From NCBI GenBank assembly GCA_905234285.1, contig CAJOHK010000001.1, positions 69,375 through 133,374 on the forward strand: a stretch of 64,000 bases of DNA, written 5' to 3'. Source of the DNA: an uncultured Bacteroidales bacterium (GTDB lineage: Bacteria > Bacteroidota > Bacteroidia > Bacteroidales > UBA932). Below, piece after piece: positions 19,967 to 29,442 of the stretch. The position numbers and the translations under genes were made by a program. Each line of letters starts with the position of its first letter. Within the stretch, counting starts at the first letter, position 1. Under the pieces are notes generated by a model that had not been told where the DNA came from, ran no database searches, and saw nothing but the letters and a program-made list of their open reading frames with translations.

Positions 19967-20191
19967 TCGCGGCCTTTTCCCTGTTGAAAACCTGTTTATA
20001 ACCCAGTTAATAACTCAGTGGATAAAACTGCCTTTACGGGGCGCTTGAACCATCCACATTCCATCCACACAAAATAAACGGGTTTTCAATACTTATTTTT
20101 TCTTTTAAAATAATGGTAATCAATAAGTTATTAATAGTTATCAACTTATTAACAGCTGTATAAAAACCATTATTCTTAAAAATAAAAAAAC
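19967..20191. other. AT-rich divergent intergenic region with DnaA-box-like words (candidate replication origin)
   Basis: Between mfd and ruvB I see several near matches to the DnaA box TTATCCACA: TTATAAACA (minus, 19993-20001, 8/9), TTATCCACT (minus, 20017-20025, 8/9), CCATCCACA (plus, 20050-20058 and 20061-20069, 7/9 each) and TTATCAACT (plus, 20138-20146, 7/9). An A/T-rich stretch at about 20085-20190 could be an unwinding element. Genes to the left are mostly minus and the first genes to the right are plus. This is suggestive only, since short AT-rich words recur by chance. Confidence 0.35.
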
Positions 20192-20199
20192 TATATTTG
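20192..20199 (+). promoter_or_regulatory. Promoter -7 box for ruvB
   Basis: TATATTTG matches TAnnTTTG and lies 24 nt before the ruvB ATG. Confidence 0.6.
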
Positions 20200-20223
20200 T
20201 ATCTGAATTGAACCGAACCCGCC

Positions 20224-21264
20224 ATGAGTGAATTCGACCCGCACAGTACAGTAGACCGCAAAGATAGTGAATTTGACGGAATTATCAGGCCGCAGGGCCT
20301 GGATGATTTCACGGGACAGAAGGAAATCGTTTCTAACCTTTCTATATATATAAAGGCTGCCAAGCTTCGCGGAGAGGCGTTGGACCATGTCCTGTTTCAC
20401 GGTCCTCCCGGCCTGGGTAAAACTACGCTGGCCCACATCATAGCCAACGAGATGGGGGTGAATATGAAGGTAACCAGCGGCCCGGTGCTGGACAAGCCCG
20501 GGGATTTGGCGGGCCTGCTCACTTCGCTGGAACAGGGCGATGTACTGTTTATCGACGAGATTCACCGGCTTTCCCCTGAGGTGGAGGAGTATCTCTACTC
20601 GGCCATGGAGGATTACGTGATTGATATCATGATAGACAAAGGGCCTGGGGCCCGCTCGGTGCGCATTTCCCTGAATCCTTTTACGCTGGTTGGGGCCACT
20701 ACGCGCAGCGGTCTTTTGACGGCGCCGCTGCGGGACCGCTTCGGCATTAATTGTGCGCTGGAGTATTACGATACGGAGGATTTGAAGAAGATTGTCCTGC
20801 GCAGCGCCCGCATCCTTTCGCTGGATATTGACGACGATGCCGCCTACGAGATTGCCCTGCGCAGCCGCGGCACGGCGCGTATCGCCAATGCGCTCCTCAA
20901 GCGCGTACGGGACTTTGCCCAGGTGCTGGGCGACGGACGCATTAACCTGGAGATTACGCGCTTTGCCCTTAATAAACTCAAGATTGACAAGCGCGGCCTG
21001 GATGCCATTGACAATAAGATACTCCGTACGCTCATCCTTACTTTCAAGGGCGGTCCTGTGGGAATCGGCACGCTGGCTACCTCTGTGAGCGAAGACGCGG
21101 GCACCCTGGAGGAGGTCTACGAACCTTTCCTTATCAAGGAAGGCTTCATCATTCGCACCCAGCGCGGCCGCGTAGCCACCGAACTGGCCTACCAGCACCT
21201 GGGCATGGAAGCCTACCTGGTCCAGCGCAAGTACAACCCCGACGAAAGCGGCAGTTTGTTCTGA
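20224..21264 (+). CDS. ruvB: Holliday junction branch-migration ATPase RuvB
   Basis: Hexameric AAA+ motor that, with RuvA (56358-56945 here), drives Holliday junction migration. The 346-residue length is normal. Motifs: the N-terminal [13 protein letters not shown], Walker [14 protein letters not shown], Walker [17 protein letters not shown], sensor 1 [19 protein letters not shown] with the arginine finger, and sensor 2 and winged-helix C-terminus ([17 protein letters not shown]). RuvA and RuvB are 35 kb apart, so not an operon. The palindrome array starts 10 bp after the stop. Confidence 0.98.
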   Translation: MSEFDPHSTVDRKDSEFDGIIRPQGLDDFTGQKEIVSNLSIYIKAAKLRGEALDHVLFHGPPGLGKTTLAHIIANEMGVNMKVTSGPVLDKPGDLAGLLTSLEQGDVLFIDEIHRLSPEVEEYLYSAMEDYVIDIMIDKGPGARSVRISLNPFTLVGATTRSGLLTAPLRDRFGINCALEYYDTEDLKKIVLRSARILSLDIDDDAAYEIALRSRGTARIANALLKRVRDFAQVLGDGRINLEITRFALNKLKIDKRGLDAIDNKILRTLILTFKGGPVGIGTLATSVSEDAGTLEEVYEPFLIKEGFIIRTQRGRVATELAYQHLGMEAYLVQRKYNPDESGSLF

Positions 21265-21273
21265 TTTAGCTAT

Positions 21274-21618
21274 CTGGTGCACAAAATACCCAGGTTTTTG
21301 TTCACCAGAAGCCGTTTTTGGTTGTCTGGTGAACATAATTGGCCATTTTTGTACCCCAGAACTCATTTTTTGCCATCTGGTGAACAAAAACACCCCCTTT
21401 TTGTTCACAAGGTTGCCGATTATGCCATTTGGTAAACAAATACCTACCTTTTTTGTTCACCAGAAGCCGTTTTTGGTTGTCTGGTGAACATAATTGGCCA
21501 TTTTTGTACCCCAGAACTCATTTTTTGCCATCTTGTGAACAAAAACACCCCCTTTTTGTTCACAAGGTTGCCGATTATGCCATTTGGTAAACAAATACCT
21601 ACCTTTTTTGTTCACCAG
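21274..21618. repeat. Tandem array of 51-52-bp palindromic units with a 155-bp higher-order repeat (array 2)
   Basis: Seven imperfect palindromes of 34-35 bp start at 21274, 21326, 21377, 21429, 21481, 21532 and 21584, separated by 17-bp spacers. The general form opens CTGGTGAACAAAA and closes TTTTTGTTCACCAG around a 6-7-nt centre. Three palindrome types (centres around ttggcc, caccccc and tacctacc) alternate, so the array is also a 155-bp repeat present about twice (21301, 21456, and the end at 21611). One type shares GGCCATTTTTGT with array 1. It lies between ruvB and sdhA, both plus strand. No gene is visible in 21265-21731. Confidence 0.93.
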
Positions 21619-21683
21619 AATGTCTTAATGTAAAAAAATACCCGGTAGTCATTAAAAATACTAACTAATTCCGGAAAAATGCT

Positions 21684-21691
21684 TAAATTCG
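21684..21691 (+). promoter_or_regulatory. Possible promoter -7 box for sdhA
   Basis: TAAATTCG differs from TAnnTTTG at one position and lies 40 nt before the sdhA ATG, downstream of array 2. It is the best candidate I see there. The region before the ATG is A/T-rich without a Shine-Dalgarno, as usual in this phylum. Confidence 0.35.
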
Positions 21692-21731
21692 CAGGACATA
21701 TAAGAATCATTATATACCAATATTAATTAAT

Positions 21732-23681
21732 ATGGCTGATCCTAAATTAATTTCCAAGATTCCGGAAGGACCGCTCAAGGATAAATGGTCCAAGCGTAAA
21801 GCCGAAATCCGGATTGTTTCCCCTAACAACAAACGGAAGTTGGAAGTGATTGTGGTAGGTACTGGTCTTGGTGGAGCATCTGCAGCTGCCTCTTTGGGCG
21901 AGATGGGATACAACGTCAAGATTTTTTGTATCAGCGACTCTCCGCGCCGGGCGCACTCCATTGCTGCTCAGGGCGGTATCAACGCTGCCAAGAACTACCA
22001 GAACGACAATGACTCCGTGTATCGTCTGTTCTACGACACCATCAAGGGCGGCGACTACCGTTCCCGTGAGGCCAACGTATACCGTCTGGCCGAGGTGAGC
22101 GCCTCCATCATCGACCAGTGCGTAGCGCAGGGTGTTCCTTTTGCCCGTGAATACGGCGGATACCTGGCCAACCGTTCCTTCGGTGGCGTGCAGGTGAGCC
22201 GTACTTTCTATGCCCGCGGTCAAACCGGTCAGCAGCTCCTGCTGGGCGCTTATGCTTCCCTGAACAAGGAAATTGCCGCCGGCACCGTAAAGAGCTATCC
22301 CCGTCACGAGATGCTGGATTTGGTTATTATCAATGGTGAGGCCAAGGGTATAATTGCCCGCAACCTGGTTACCGGTGAAATCGAGCGCTTCGGCGCCCAC
22401 GCCGTTGTGCTGGCTACCGGTGGTTATGGAAATACCTATTTCCTGAGCACCAACGCCATGAACTCCAACGGATCGGCCGCCATGCAGGCTTACCGTAAGG
22501 GTGCTTTCTTTGCCAACCCTTGCTTTGCCCAGATTCACCCCACCTGTATTCCCGTTCACGGAGACCAGCAGTGCAAGCTTACCCTCATGAGTGAGTCCCT
22601 GCGTAACGACGGCCGCATTTGGGTACCCAAGAAGATGGAAGATGTGATGAAGCTTCGCAAGCACGAAATCAAGGCTTCCCAGATCCCCGAAGAGGACCGC
22701 GACTACTATCTGGAGCGCCGTTACCCGGCCTTCGGCAACCTGGTTCCCCGTGACGTAGCTTCCCGCGCCGCCAAGGAGCGCTGCGATGCCGGATTCGGCG
22801 TAAACGAGACCGGCCTGGCCGTGTTCCTGGATTTTGCCGATGCCATTAAGCGCCTGGGTCACCAGCGCGTAAAGGAGCGCTACGGCAACCTCTTTGACAT
22901 GTACGAGAAAATCACCTCTTCTTCCCCTTGGGAGGAGCCGATGATGATTTATCCCGCCATCCACTACACCATGGGCGGCCTGTGGGTAGACTACGACCTC
23001 CAGACCACCATCCCCGGCCTGTACGCCATCGGCGAGGCCAACTTCTCTGACCACGGCGGCAACCGTCTGGGTGCTTCGGCTCTTATGCAGGGCCTGGCCG
23101 ACGGTTACTTTATCCTGCCTTACACCATCGGTGACTACCTGTCCCATAAGTTTGCAGAGCCCAAGACCGACATCAACGCCCCCGAATTCGAAGAGGCCGA
23201 AAAGGCCGTGAAGGAGCGCATTGCCAAGCTCTTTGCCGTAAAGGGAACAGAGACGGTGGACAGCCTGCACAAGAAACTGGGTCACATTATGTGGGAGTAT
23301 GTGGGTATGGCCCGCAACGAGGCCGGCCTTAAGAAGGGTATCGAGGAAATCGGCAAGCTGCGCGAGGAATTCTGGAAGAGCGTTCGCGTTCCCGGCACCA
23401 ACGAGGAATTCAACCAGGAACTGGAAAAAGCCCTGCGTCTGGTAGATTTCTTTGACATTGGTGAACTCATGGCCCGCGACGCCCTGCACAGAAGGGAGTC
23501 CTGCGGCGGTCACTTCCGCGAGGAAATGCAGACCGAGGAAGGCGAAACCAAGCGCGACGACGAGAACTTCATGTATGTAGGTGCCTGGGAGTACAAGGGC
23601 GAAGGAAAGGAACCCGAGCTTCACAAGGAACCCCTCAAGTATGAGAATATCAAGATTGCAACCCGTAACTATAAAGACTAA
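21732..23681 (+). CDS. sdhA: Succinate dehydrogenase/fumarate reductase flavoprotein subunit
   Basis: FAD-carrying catalytic subunit that interconverts succinate and fumarate; in Bacteroidales it mainly serves fumarate reduction during fermentation. The 649-residue length fits the Bacteroidota type. Evidence: dinucleotide-binding [19 protein letters not shown]; the covalent-FAD His region [17 protein letters not shown]; the substrate-site [38 protein letters not shown]; and the C-terminal [12 protein letters not shown]. sdhB follows after 8 bp. No cytochrome b gene (sdhC) precedes it: the space is taken by array 2. Confidence 0.97.
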   Translation: MADPKLISKIPEGPLKDKWSKRKAEIRIVSPNNKRKLEVIVVGTGLGGASAAASLGEMGYNVKIFCISDSPRRAHSIAAQGGINAAKNYQNDNDSVYRLFYDTIKGGDYRSREANVYRLAEVSASIIDQCVAQGVPFAREYGGYLANRSFGGVQVSRTFYARGQTGQQLLLGAYASLNKEIAAGTVKSYPRHEMLDLVIINGEAKGIIARNLVTGEIERFGAHAVVLATGGYGNTYFLSTNAMNSNGSAAMQAYRKGAFFANPCFAQIHPTCIPVHGDQQCKLTLMSESLRNDGRIWVPKKMEDVMKLRKHEIKASQIPEEDRDYYLERRYPAFGNLVPRDVASRAAKERCDAGFGVNETGLAVFLDFADAIKRLGHQRVKERYGNLFDMYEKITSSSPWEEPMMIYPAIHYTMGGLWVDYDLQTTIPGLYAIGEANFSDHGGNRLGASALMQGLADGYFILPYTIGDYLSHKFAEPKTDINAPEFEEAEKAVKERIAKLFAVKGTETVDSLHKKLGHIMWEYVGMARNEAGLKKGIEEIGKLREEFWKSVRVPGTNEEFNQELEKALRLVDFFDIGELMARDALHRRESCGGHFREEMQTEEGETKRDDENFMYVGAWEYKGEGKEPELHKEPLKYENIKIATRNYKD

Positions 23682-23689
23682 TCCCGATT

Positions 23690-24414
23690 ATGGAATATAA
23701 TGTGAAAGTATGGCGTCAGAAGAACGCCAAAGCAAAAGGCCATTTCGTGTGGAGGAAGACGCTTCGTTCCTCGAGATGCTGGATATCCTGAATGATCAGC
23801 TCATTCGCAAAGGTATTGAACCCATCGCCTTTGACCATGATTGCCGCGAAGGTATCTGCGGCGCCTGCTCGCTGTATATCGACGGCCGTGCCCATGGTCC
23901 GGACGACCAGGTAACTACCTGCCAGCTGTTCATGCGTCACTTCAAACCCGGCGCAACCATTACCGTAGAGCCCTGGCGCAGCGGTGCTTTCCCTGTGATC
24001 AAGGACCTGGTGGTGGACCGCGGTGCTTTTGATAAGATTCTGCAGGCCGGTGGCTTTATCACTGTACGTGCCGGCAGTGCCCAGGACGGTAACACCCTCC
24101 TCATTCCGCACGACGATGCCGAGCTTTCCATGGATGCAGCCGCCTGCGTAGGTTGCGGCGCTTGCGTTGCCACCTGTAAGAACGGCAGTGCCATGCTGTT
24201 TGTGGCCGCCCGTGTGAGTTCTCTGGCCCTGCTGCCTCAGGGTAAGCCCGAGGCCGCCCGTCGCGCCCGCGCCATGGTAGCCAAGATGGACGAGTTGGGC
24301 TTCGGCAACTGTACCAACACCCGCGCCTGTGAGATGGAGTGCCCCAAGCACGTTACCATCGACCACATTGCCCGCCTGAACCGCGAATACCTGAAAGCAC
24401 GGTTTAGCGAATAA
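23690..24414 (+). CDS. sdhB: Succinate dehydrogenase/fumarate reductase iron-sulfur subunit, with an apparent frameshift near the start
   Basis: Electron-transfer subunit with three Fe-S clusters. The main frame has the 2Fe-2S cysteines ([15 protein letters not shown] and TTCQLFMR), then [15 protein letters not shown] and [13 protein letters not shown] for the 4Fe-4S and 3Fe-4S clusters. An ATG at 23690, 8 bp after sdhA, opens a different frame reading [19 protein letters not shown], the family N-terminus. At about 23744-23748 homology jumps by -1 into the main frame at [13 protein letters not shown]. One missing base, for instance one C in a ttccgt context, would explain it. The in-frame ATG at 23710 gives a non-homologous N-terminus ([12 protein letters not shown]) and is unlikely to be the native start. 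Real mutation or sequence error cannot be told apart here. Confidence 0.85.
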
Positions 24415-24431
24415 GCAAAGCGTTTTTTATT

Positions 24432-24471
24432 AAAATAAAGGACAAGGTTTTTCGGCCTTGTCCTTTATTTT
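24432..24471. terminator. Bidirectional hairpin terminator between sdhB and the minus-strand lipoprotein gene
   Basis: A perfect 16-bp stem (aaaataaaggacaagg paired with its complement) encloses an 8-nt loop (tttttcgg), with T-rich flanks on both strands. It can end sdhB transcription and the convergent operon ending at 24470. Confidence 0.85.
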
Positions 24472-24886
24472 AGTAGATATTACTTGTTACTGAGGCTGGA
24501 ATGGCGTCTATCCGGTTATAGACGTCGGTTTCACTGCCTTTTGAGAGGGAAAGGCTGTTGCCCGATAGCGAGTAGCTGTAGGGTCCCCAGCTCTTTCCAC
24601 CGGTATAGCTGCCGGAAAGGCTTCCGTCCGAGGCGCTCCAACTGCCGGTAAATTTGGTGTATCGGCCTTCACCCAGTTTCTGATACAGGGTAAAAGAAGA
24701 CTCGGCAAAGTTAATGTACACGCTTACCGAAACACTGCCTACACTGGCTTTGGTTTGTACGGAGGACAGTTCCCAGCAACCAACCAGACCGGTAGAAGGT
24801 TCCGGAGTAGGGTCATCCTTCTTGCAGGAAAGGGCCAGCAGCATGAGGGCTGCCAGCGCAAAGAATGTAGCTAATCTTTTCATCAT
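24470..24886 (-). CDS. Small lipocalin-like lipoprotein (left operon)
   Basis: A 138-residue lipoprotein with a hydrophobic N-terminus ending in lipobox LLALSCKKD. The mature part has the lipocalin-like pattern of Bacteroidota: LVGCWELSSVQTK, then short strands such as YTKFTGSWSASDGSLSGSYTGG. A cognate of the same length and layout closes the right operon (46555-46983). An AGGAGG motif lies 6 nt before the ATG at 24886, unusually strong for this phylum, and the ATG overlaps the protease stop (ATGA). Ligand and role are unknown; it may be a surface binder or protease partner. Confidence 0.75.
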   Translation of the reverse strand: MMKRLATFFALAALMLLALSCKKDDPTPEPSTGLVGCWELSSVQTKASVGSVSVSVYINFAESSFTLYQKLGEGRYTKFTGSWSASDGSLSGSYTGGKSWGPYSYSLSGNSLSLSKGSETDVYNRIDAIPASVTSNIY

Positions 24887-26886
24887 AACCATCCTCCTGT
24901 TCCATTACCACCATCGGCCTCGCGGGCGATGACGGAGATTTTACGGTCTATTTCCATACCTCCGGGGGGATTATCTCCACCGCCCAGATGGTCACCGCCT
25001 CCAATCACCTTAATAGTCATGGTGCCGGAACCCACCTTGGTGGGATGGATATACAGACGGCCGAACTGAACATAGCCATAGCATTCCCCTGCAGGCGTGG
25101 CGGGATACTTGCTGTCACTGGTGCCCTGAATCTTTTGCAGACCCAGTGCATCAATGGTAGCCTGAGGAATGACTACATCCAGGTAGGAAAGGCTCACCGA
25201 AGAGCTTCCCAGGGCCGATTCCAGGCTGATCCACTGCTTTTTACCCACGGCAGCCGTAGAGCTGGGAATGCCTTCGATGTTCATCATGAGGCGCCAGGCG
25301 TCAATGGCACCGGTACCCATCTGGTGATAATACTTGGCATAGCCATCCAGCGTAGTGTTGGCAATGCGCTGGTCTATGTCGTCGGTCGATGCCAGAATGA
25401 GCTGCTTAAACTCATTGACGGTGAACTTTTTGCCGATTTGTTTGGCATAGGAGAGCGCCAAAGCTACCACACCGGAAACATGCGGGCAGGCCATGGAGGT
25501 GCCTTGCATGTAGCCGTAGTCGTTGCCATTTTCTGTCTCAGAACAAACAGTTGACAGAACGCCGCCATATTGATAATTCAGTTTCATATCCCCTCCGGGA
25601 GCCGCAATATTGCAGCCCGGACCGTAGTTGGTGTAGTAGGCCGGCATGTAGTTGGCGGCAAAGGCCGATACGCTGATAATGTCTACGAATGCTCCAGGGT
25701 AATGGGCAAAATCGTGCTGTTCGTTACCGGCTGCAAAAATGGCAATATTTCCATCCAGTACGGTATTGTTTCCTTTTGTGTTTTCGAAATAGCGGATCGC
25801 ATCAATCTCGGCCGAGCCAAATCGCTTGATGAAAGCGTTATCGGAAGAAATGGAACTATCATATCCAAAAGAACAGGAAATAATGGATGCTCCGTTATCG
25901 GCAGCATATTTAATGGCTTTTGCTGCATCTCCGCCCGCGGTTCCTTCAAAAATCTGGCAGGACATAATCTTACAGCCATCTTTCTTTCCGGTTCCGCCTG
26001 CCAGACCGGCAACGCCACGTCCGTTATTGTTCACGGCAGCAATGGTTCCAGCACAGTGGGTTCCGTGGCTGGAATCGCCATAACTATCTGGCTTTACCCA
26101 ATCAATGAATCCGGTTTTGGAAACAAAATTATATCCATAGACATCGTCAATATATCCGTTATGATCGTCGTCTATACCGTTACCGGGTATTTCATCGGCA
26201 TTTATCCAAATATTATCCTTCAAATCAGGGTGAGTATTCTTGACGCCTTTATCCACCACGGCTATAACAATGCTTTCATCTCCGCAGATAAGACGGGCCC
26301 AAACGTCCTTCACATTCACATCGGCACCCTTCACAGCACCGGTACCATATTTTTCATTACCCGTGTTGATGTAATGCCACTGATCGCCAATCATGGGATC
26401 GCTGAAGTTGTTAAAGGAAAGCGTTCCCTTGGTATCTGGATATTCCTGGGCCGGAACAGTCATAAACTCATTCTCCGGAATGGAATACTGGAGTTTGTAC
26501 TGCACCACCGAAACCTGCTTAAGAGCCGCTGCTTCCAGGACTTTTGCATCCAGGCTGGCGCCTTCCTCCACGGTCACCTCATACCAGCGGTCCAGGCCGA
26601 ACTGAGCCTCCAGCGCCTCTTTACCGGGCATGTGGGGGAAGTAAGGCTGAACGCTCACAGTACCGTTACCCAGCAGGGTTTCTACTTGCTCCTGGGTAGG
26701 TTTTACGGCAAATTTCACCAGAAAAGCCTGATTACTCACAGCTGTTTCCCCTTTAAAGAGGATTTTCTGGCTGATTTGCTCCTGATCTGCGCTCTCCTGC
26801 GCAGGCTCTGCCTCCGACAGTTTGTCGGTGCAGGCCCAGCAGGCGCACAGCGCCGCCATCAGCGGCAATAACTTGTGTGTTTTCAT
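24883..26886 (-). CDS. S8 family subtilisin-like serine protease, lipoprotein (left operon)
   Basis: A 667-residue exported protease: the N-terminus LCACWACTDK has lipobox cysteines at 16 or 19, so it is probably lipid-anchored. Residues 45-140 look like an inhibitor-type prodomain. The S8 domain has Asp212 (AVVDKGV), His274 (HGTHCAGTIAA), oxyanion Asn388 (FAAGN) and Ser464 (GTSMACPHVSG), so it should be active. About 130 residues of beta-rich C-terminus follow. It belongs to a susC-susD-lipoprotein-S8-lipocalin operon, which suggests digestion of protein substrates for SusCD import. The stretch near 25700-26350 is more A/T-rich than its flanks. Paralogue at 44542-46542. Confidence 0.93.
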   Translation of the reverse strand: MKTHKLLPLMAALCACWACTDKLSEAEPAQESADQEQISQKILFKGETAVSNQAFLVKFAVKPTQEQVETLLGNGTVSVQPYFPHMPGKEALEAQFGLDRWYEVTVEEGASLDAKVLEAAALKQVSVVQYKLQYSIPENEFMTVPAQEYPDTKGTLSFNNFSDPMIGDQWHYINTGNEKYGTGAVKGADVNVKDVWARLICGDESIVIAVVDKGVKNTHPDLKDNIWINADEIPGNGIDDDHNGYIDDVYGYNFVSKTGFIDWVKPDSYGDSSHGTHCAGTIAAVNNNGRGVAGLAGGTGKKDGCKIMSCQIFEGTAGGDAAKAIKYAADNGASIISCSFGYDSSISSDNAFIKRFGSAEIDAIRYFENTKGNNTVLDGNIAIFAAGNEQHDFAHYPGAFVDIISVSAFAANYMPAYYTNYGPGCNIAAPGGDMKLNYQYGGVLSTVCSETENGNDYGYMQGTSMACPHVSGVVALALSYAKQIGKKFTVNEFKQLILASTDDIDQRIANTTLDGYAKYYHQMGTGAIDAWRLMMNIEGIPSSTAAVGKKQWISLESALGSSSVSLSYLDVVIPQATIDALGLQKIQGTSDSKYPATPAGECYGYVQFGRLYIHPTKVGSGTMTIKVIGGGDHLGGGDNPPGGMEIDRKISVIAREADGGNGTGGWL

Positions 26887-26905
26887 TCTTTTCTTTTTAT
26901 GCCAA

Positions 26906-26935
26906 GAGCCTGGCGGGTATAACCCCGCCGGGCTC
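26906..26935 (-). promoter_or_regulatory. Intra-operon hairpin upstream of the left S8 protease gene
   Basis: GAGCC-x-GGCGGG and its complement form an 11-bp GC-rich stem with one mismatch around a short loop, in the 78-bp gap between the large lipoprotein gene and the S8 gene. No U-tract follows on the minus strand, so it may attenuate transcription or stabilise an mRNA end instead of terminating fully. Confidence 0.5.
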
Positions 26936-26964
26936 CGGCAAAATCATTAGAGGATTACAATCCT

Positions 26965-29430
26965 TTACTTAACGCTGTTACAAGAGTTGGAAGTCATCTT
27001 GTTTTCCTTAGCCATACGAGTGTAAGAAACCTTAGCGGCCACTTTCACAGGCTTGGCTTCGCGCTCGAAGACTCTTCTCTCGCCTTTCAGTTCTTTTCCG
27101 GTGAAACGGTAATTATGAACCGAAGATACAGACTTCTTCTGAATAGAAGGCAGCAATGCAGGAGCTTCGGCCTCTTCAAGAGTTGCATCGGGATTGAAGG
27201 TAATAGAGTAGGCATTATCGGCATCATTATTACCATAATACCATCCACCGTTGTTATAATTGGCCATTGCCTTCAGGATAGCTCTATATTCAAAGGTAAT
27301 CTTGTTGTCGGCGTAAGTAGCACCGGGGATACCATTGGCCTTAAGGAAATCAAGTTCGTAAGTACCAAGATATCTGGCAATTTGGGTAGTGAGGATGAAA
27401 TCACCATAGCCCCAGTTGCAACCTGTATCGAAGTACTCGAAGTAAGTGTACTCAGGATCGGCGGTATTAATCACTAAATAGTAATCTTTACTGTCATCCC
27501 AGTCACCTTCCTCATTGTAAGGGAAGGCAGCGCCATACACATTTACCAGACGGAAACGGGTAGGATCGTCTACACTGCGCTCGAGGGCTACATCATAAGT
27601 AAGTGCCGGATTACTGAACCAAGGACCAACGAATGCGTCAGTCCAAGTAGCCGTTCCATAGGGTTCCCATACCTCAGGGCTTTCAGTGGTTGCAAAGGTA
27701 GCATAGGCAAAATCGTCCATGTCACCGTTTGTGGCCCAAATGACAACGGCATACTCTGTACCGGCATCCAATCCACCAATGGCATCATAATAGCCACCTA
27801 CGGCATTGATTTTTGCAAGTACATCATCGCTGACGGTATAATCGCCATCCTTATCTTCCTTGAGGGCGTAGAGTAAGTTATTGCCAAGAGAACTTGCCTT
27901 AACAATAATGGCGTGAACCTCGGTGAGATCCTCACCGCTTACACCGTAAGCAAAAGAATTGTATTCATTATAACCGGCAGTAGCATAACGGGCAGGCGTT
28001 TCCTCAGTGAAGACGCTTACTTTTACCTCATACTTCTCTACGTCCTCTGCGGCAATATGGTGGAATATCACATAACCGGCATCCTTGGCTTCGCCCTTGC
28101 TGTCAAAACTTACAGCTACAAAAGTGTAATCACCCGTTGCTTCGGGGGCCAGTTGCAGTGTAGCGTAGAGAACACCTTCGTCTTCATCCAGTTCAAACTC
28201 GTCAAACTTTACGGATTCGTCCGTTCCGTCGGCAATGAGCGGGGCCTTGTTGGCCGCCTGGGTAGAAGTAAGTTCGCCGGGATAGATGGCATACTTGATG
28301 TAACTTACATCCTTGCCGGTTTCAATATACACGGGGGTGTAGCCTTCGGAAGAATAGTCGGTTTCGACTTCCTTAATGGAATAGTCGGTGCGGTCGAAAC
28401 CACTGGCAATGGCAACAGTGCCGTAGTTATCGGGAGACCAACCACCCAAGCCAGGCATGTAGAAGTAAATGTTGAAGAAGAAAGCACCGTTACCGTCATA
28501 GTAACCTACAGGATAATTACCGGTTGTCTTTCCCGTATTGTTGGCTTCATCCAGCCAGTTGCTACCCATGCCGCTGGAACCCCAATCGTATCCTCTTTCT
28601 ACCCAGTACCAGGCATAGTCATAAACATAAATGGGAGTAACGGCATCTTCCAGAGGAACGGCAAGCCAGTCGCCATTATTATAGTCATAGCCAAAGTATT
28701 GCTTTTCGAGTTCGACAAAGTCGTAACCCAAATCGTTCTTATGGCTCAGACCATCCTGATCTTCTGTATACCAGCGTATATTCAGTTCTACTGAAGGATC
28801 ACTATGCCAGAATCCTTGTGCTTTACCGTCTTTATCGGTATCAATACTGGTGAATACACCCGTGCGGACACCACCTACCTCATAATACTTAAGGGTAGCC
28901 TGCATGGGACCGAACGTGTTATCCCAGCGTGAATTGATAGTGAATACGGCGGGTTTATTGGTTTTTGGATCCATAAAATCAATCCAGGAAACAACCAGTA
29001 CATTGCACTTGATGGAAGTTGCACCGGAACCATAGATTAAGGCGTACTTAGGATCGGTTATGTTAATGGCCAATCCGTATTTGACACCTACTTTAGCCTC
29101 GTCAAAGGTGACGTCAAAAGTGGTTTCTTCCTGACCATCGGCAAAACTGATAGCGCCAACATTGAACACGCCGGCGGTATCAACAACCTCTACGGGAACA
29201 GTAATGTCACCAGTAGTGACGGAACGCTTGGCCGTAAAGGTGATGATTCGCTGAGCAGTAGGATCAAAGGTGTGACTACCGGCTGCATCCTGATTGGGGA
29301 AAGAAACGGCCATGCAGTTAGGATCGTCAGACTCGCCTTTGGTATAGACGTCTTCCACCTCCTTGGCGCAGGAAGCCATTACACCAGCTGCAGCAAGCAG
29401 TACAAATGCATATTTGAATAATTTTTTCAT
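26965..29430 (-). CDS. Large surface lipoprotein of SusCD operon (left), function unknown
   Basis: An 821-residue lipoprotein (lipobox GVMASCAKE). The N-terminal region (about 35-150) contains a Calx-beta or DUF-type strand pattern: TFDPTAQRIITFTAKRSVTTGDITVPVEV then DGQEETTFDVTFDEAKVGVKY. Residues 150-350 carry WIDFMDPKTNKPAVFTI and YYEVGGVRTGVF, shared with the paralogue at 40775-43516. The middle is rich in Tyr, Trp and Gly. It fills the SusE/F position, downstream of susD, so a surface substrate-binding role is likely but unproven. I do not recognise a named family. Confidence 0.7.
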   Translation of the reverse strand: MKKLFKYAFVLLAAAGVMASCAKEVEDVYTKGESDDPNCMAVSFPNQDAAGSHTFDPTAQRIITFTAKRSVTTGDITVPVEVVDTAGVFNVGAISFADGQEETTFDVTFDEAKVGVKYGLAINITDPKYALIYGSGATSIKCNVLVVSWIDFMDPKTNKPAVFTINSRWDNTFGPMQATLKYYEVGGVRTGVFTSIDTDKDGKAQGFWHSDPSVELNIRWYTEDQDGLSHKNDLGYDFVELEKQYFGYDYNNGDWLAVPLEDAVTPIYVYDYAWYWVERGYDWGSSGMGSNWLDEANNTGKTTGNYPVGYYDGNGAFFFNIYFYMPGLGGWSPDNYGTVAIASGFDRTDYSIKEVETDYSSEGYTPVYIETGKDVSYIKYAIYPGELTSTQAANKAPLIADGTDESVKFDEFELDEDEGVLYATLQLAPEATGDYTFVAVSFDSKGEAKDAGYVIFHHIAAEDVEKYEVKVSVFTEETPARYATAGYNEYNSFAYGVSGEDLTEVHAIIVKASSLGNNLLYALKEDKDGDYTVSDDVLAKINAVGGYYDAIGGLDAGTEYAVVIWATNGDMDDFAYATFATTESPEVWEPYGTATWTDAFVGPWFSNPALTYDVALERSVDDPTRFRLVNVYGAAFPYNEEGDWDDSKDYYLVINTADPEYTYFEYFDTGCNWGYGDFILTTQIARYLGTYELDFLKANGIPGATYADNKITFEYRAILKAMANYNNGGWYYGNNDADNAYSITFNPDATLEEAEAPALLPSIQKKSVSSVHNYRFTGKELKGERRVFEREAKPVKVAAKVSYTRMAKENKMTSNSCNSVK

Positions 29431-29442
29431 AACAGTCTCATA

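Noticed and set aside
5058-21618. The two palindrome arrays as CRISPR arrays
   Set aside because: Spacers of 17 bp are nearly identical within an array or repeat in a fixed order, no cas genes are present, and the palindrome occupies the whole repeat.
23710-23745. ATG at 23710 as the true start of sdhB
   Set aside because: It gives a non-homologous N-terminus, while the other frame from 23690 gives the conserved one. A frameshift is the simpler explanation.
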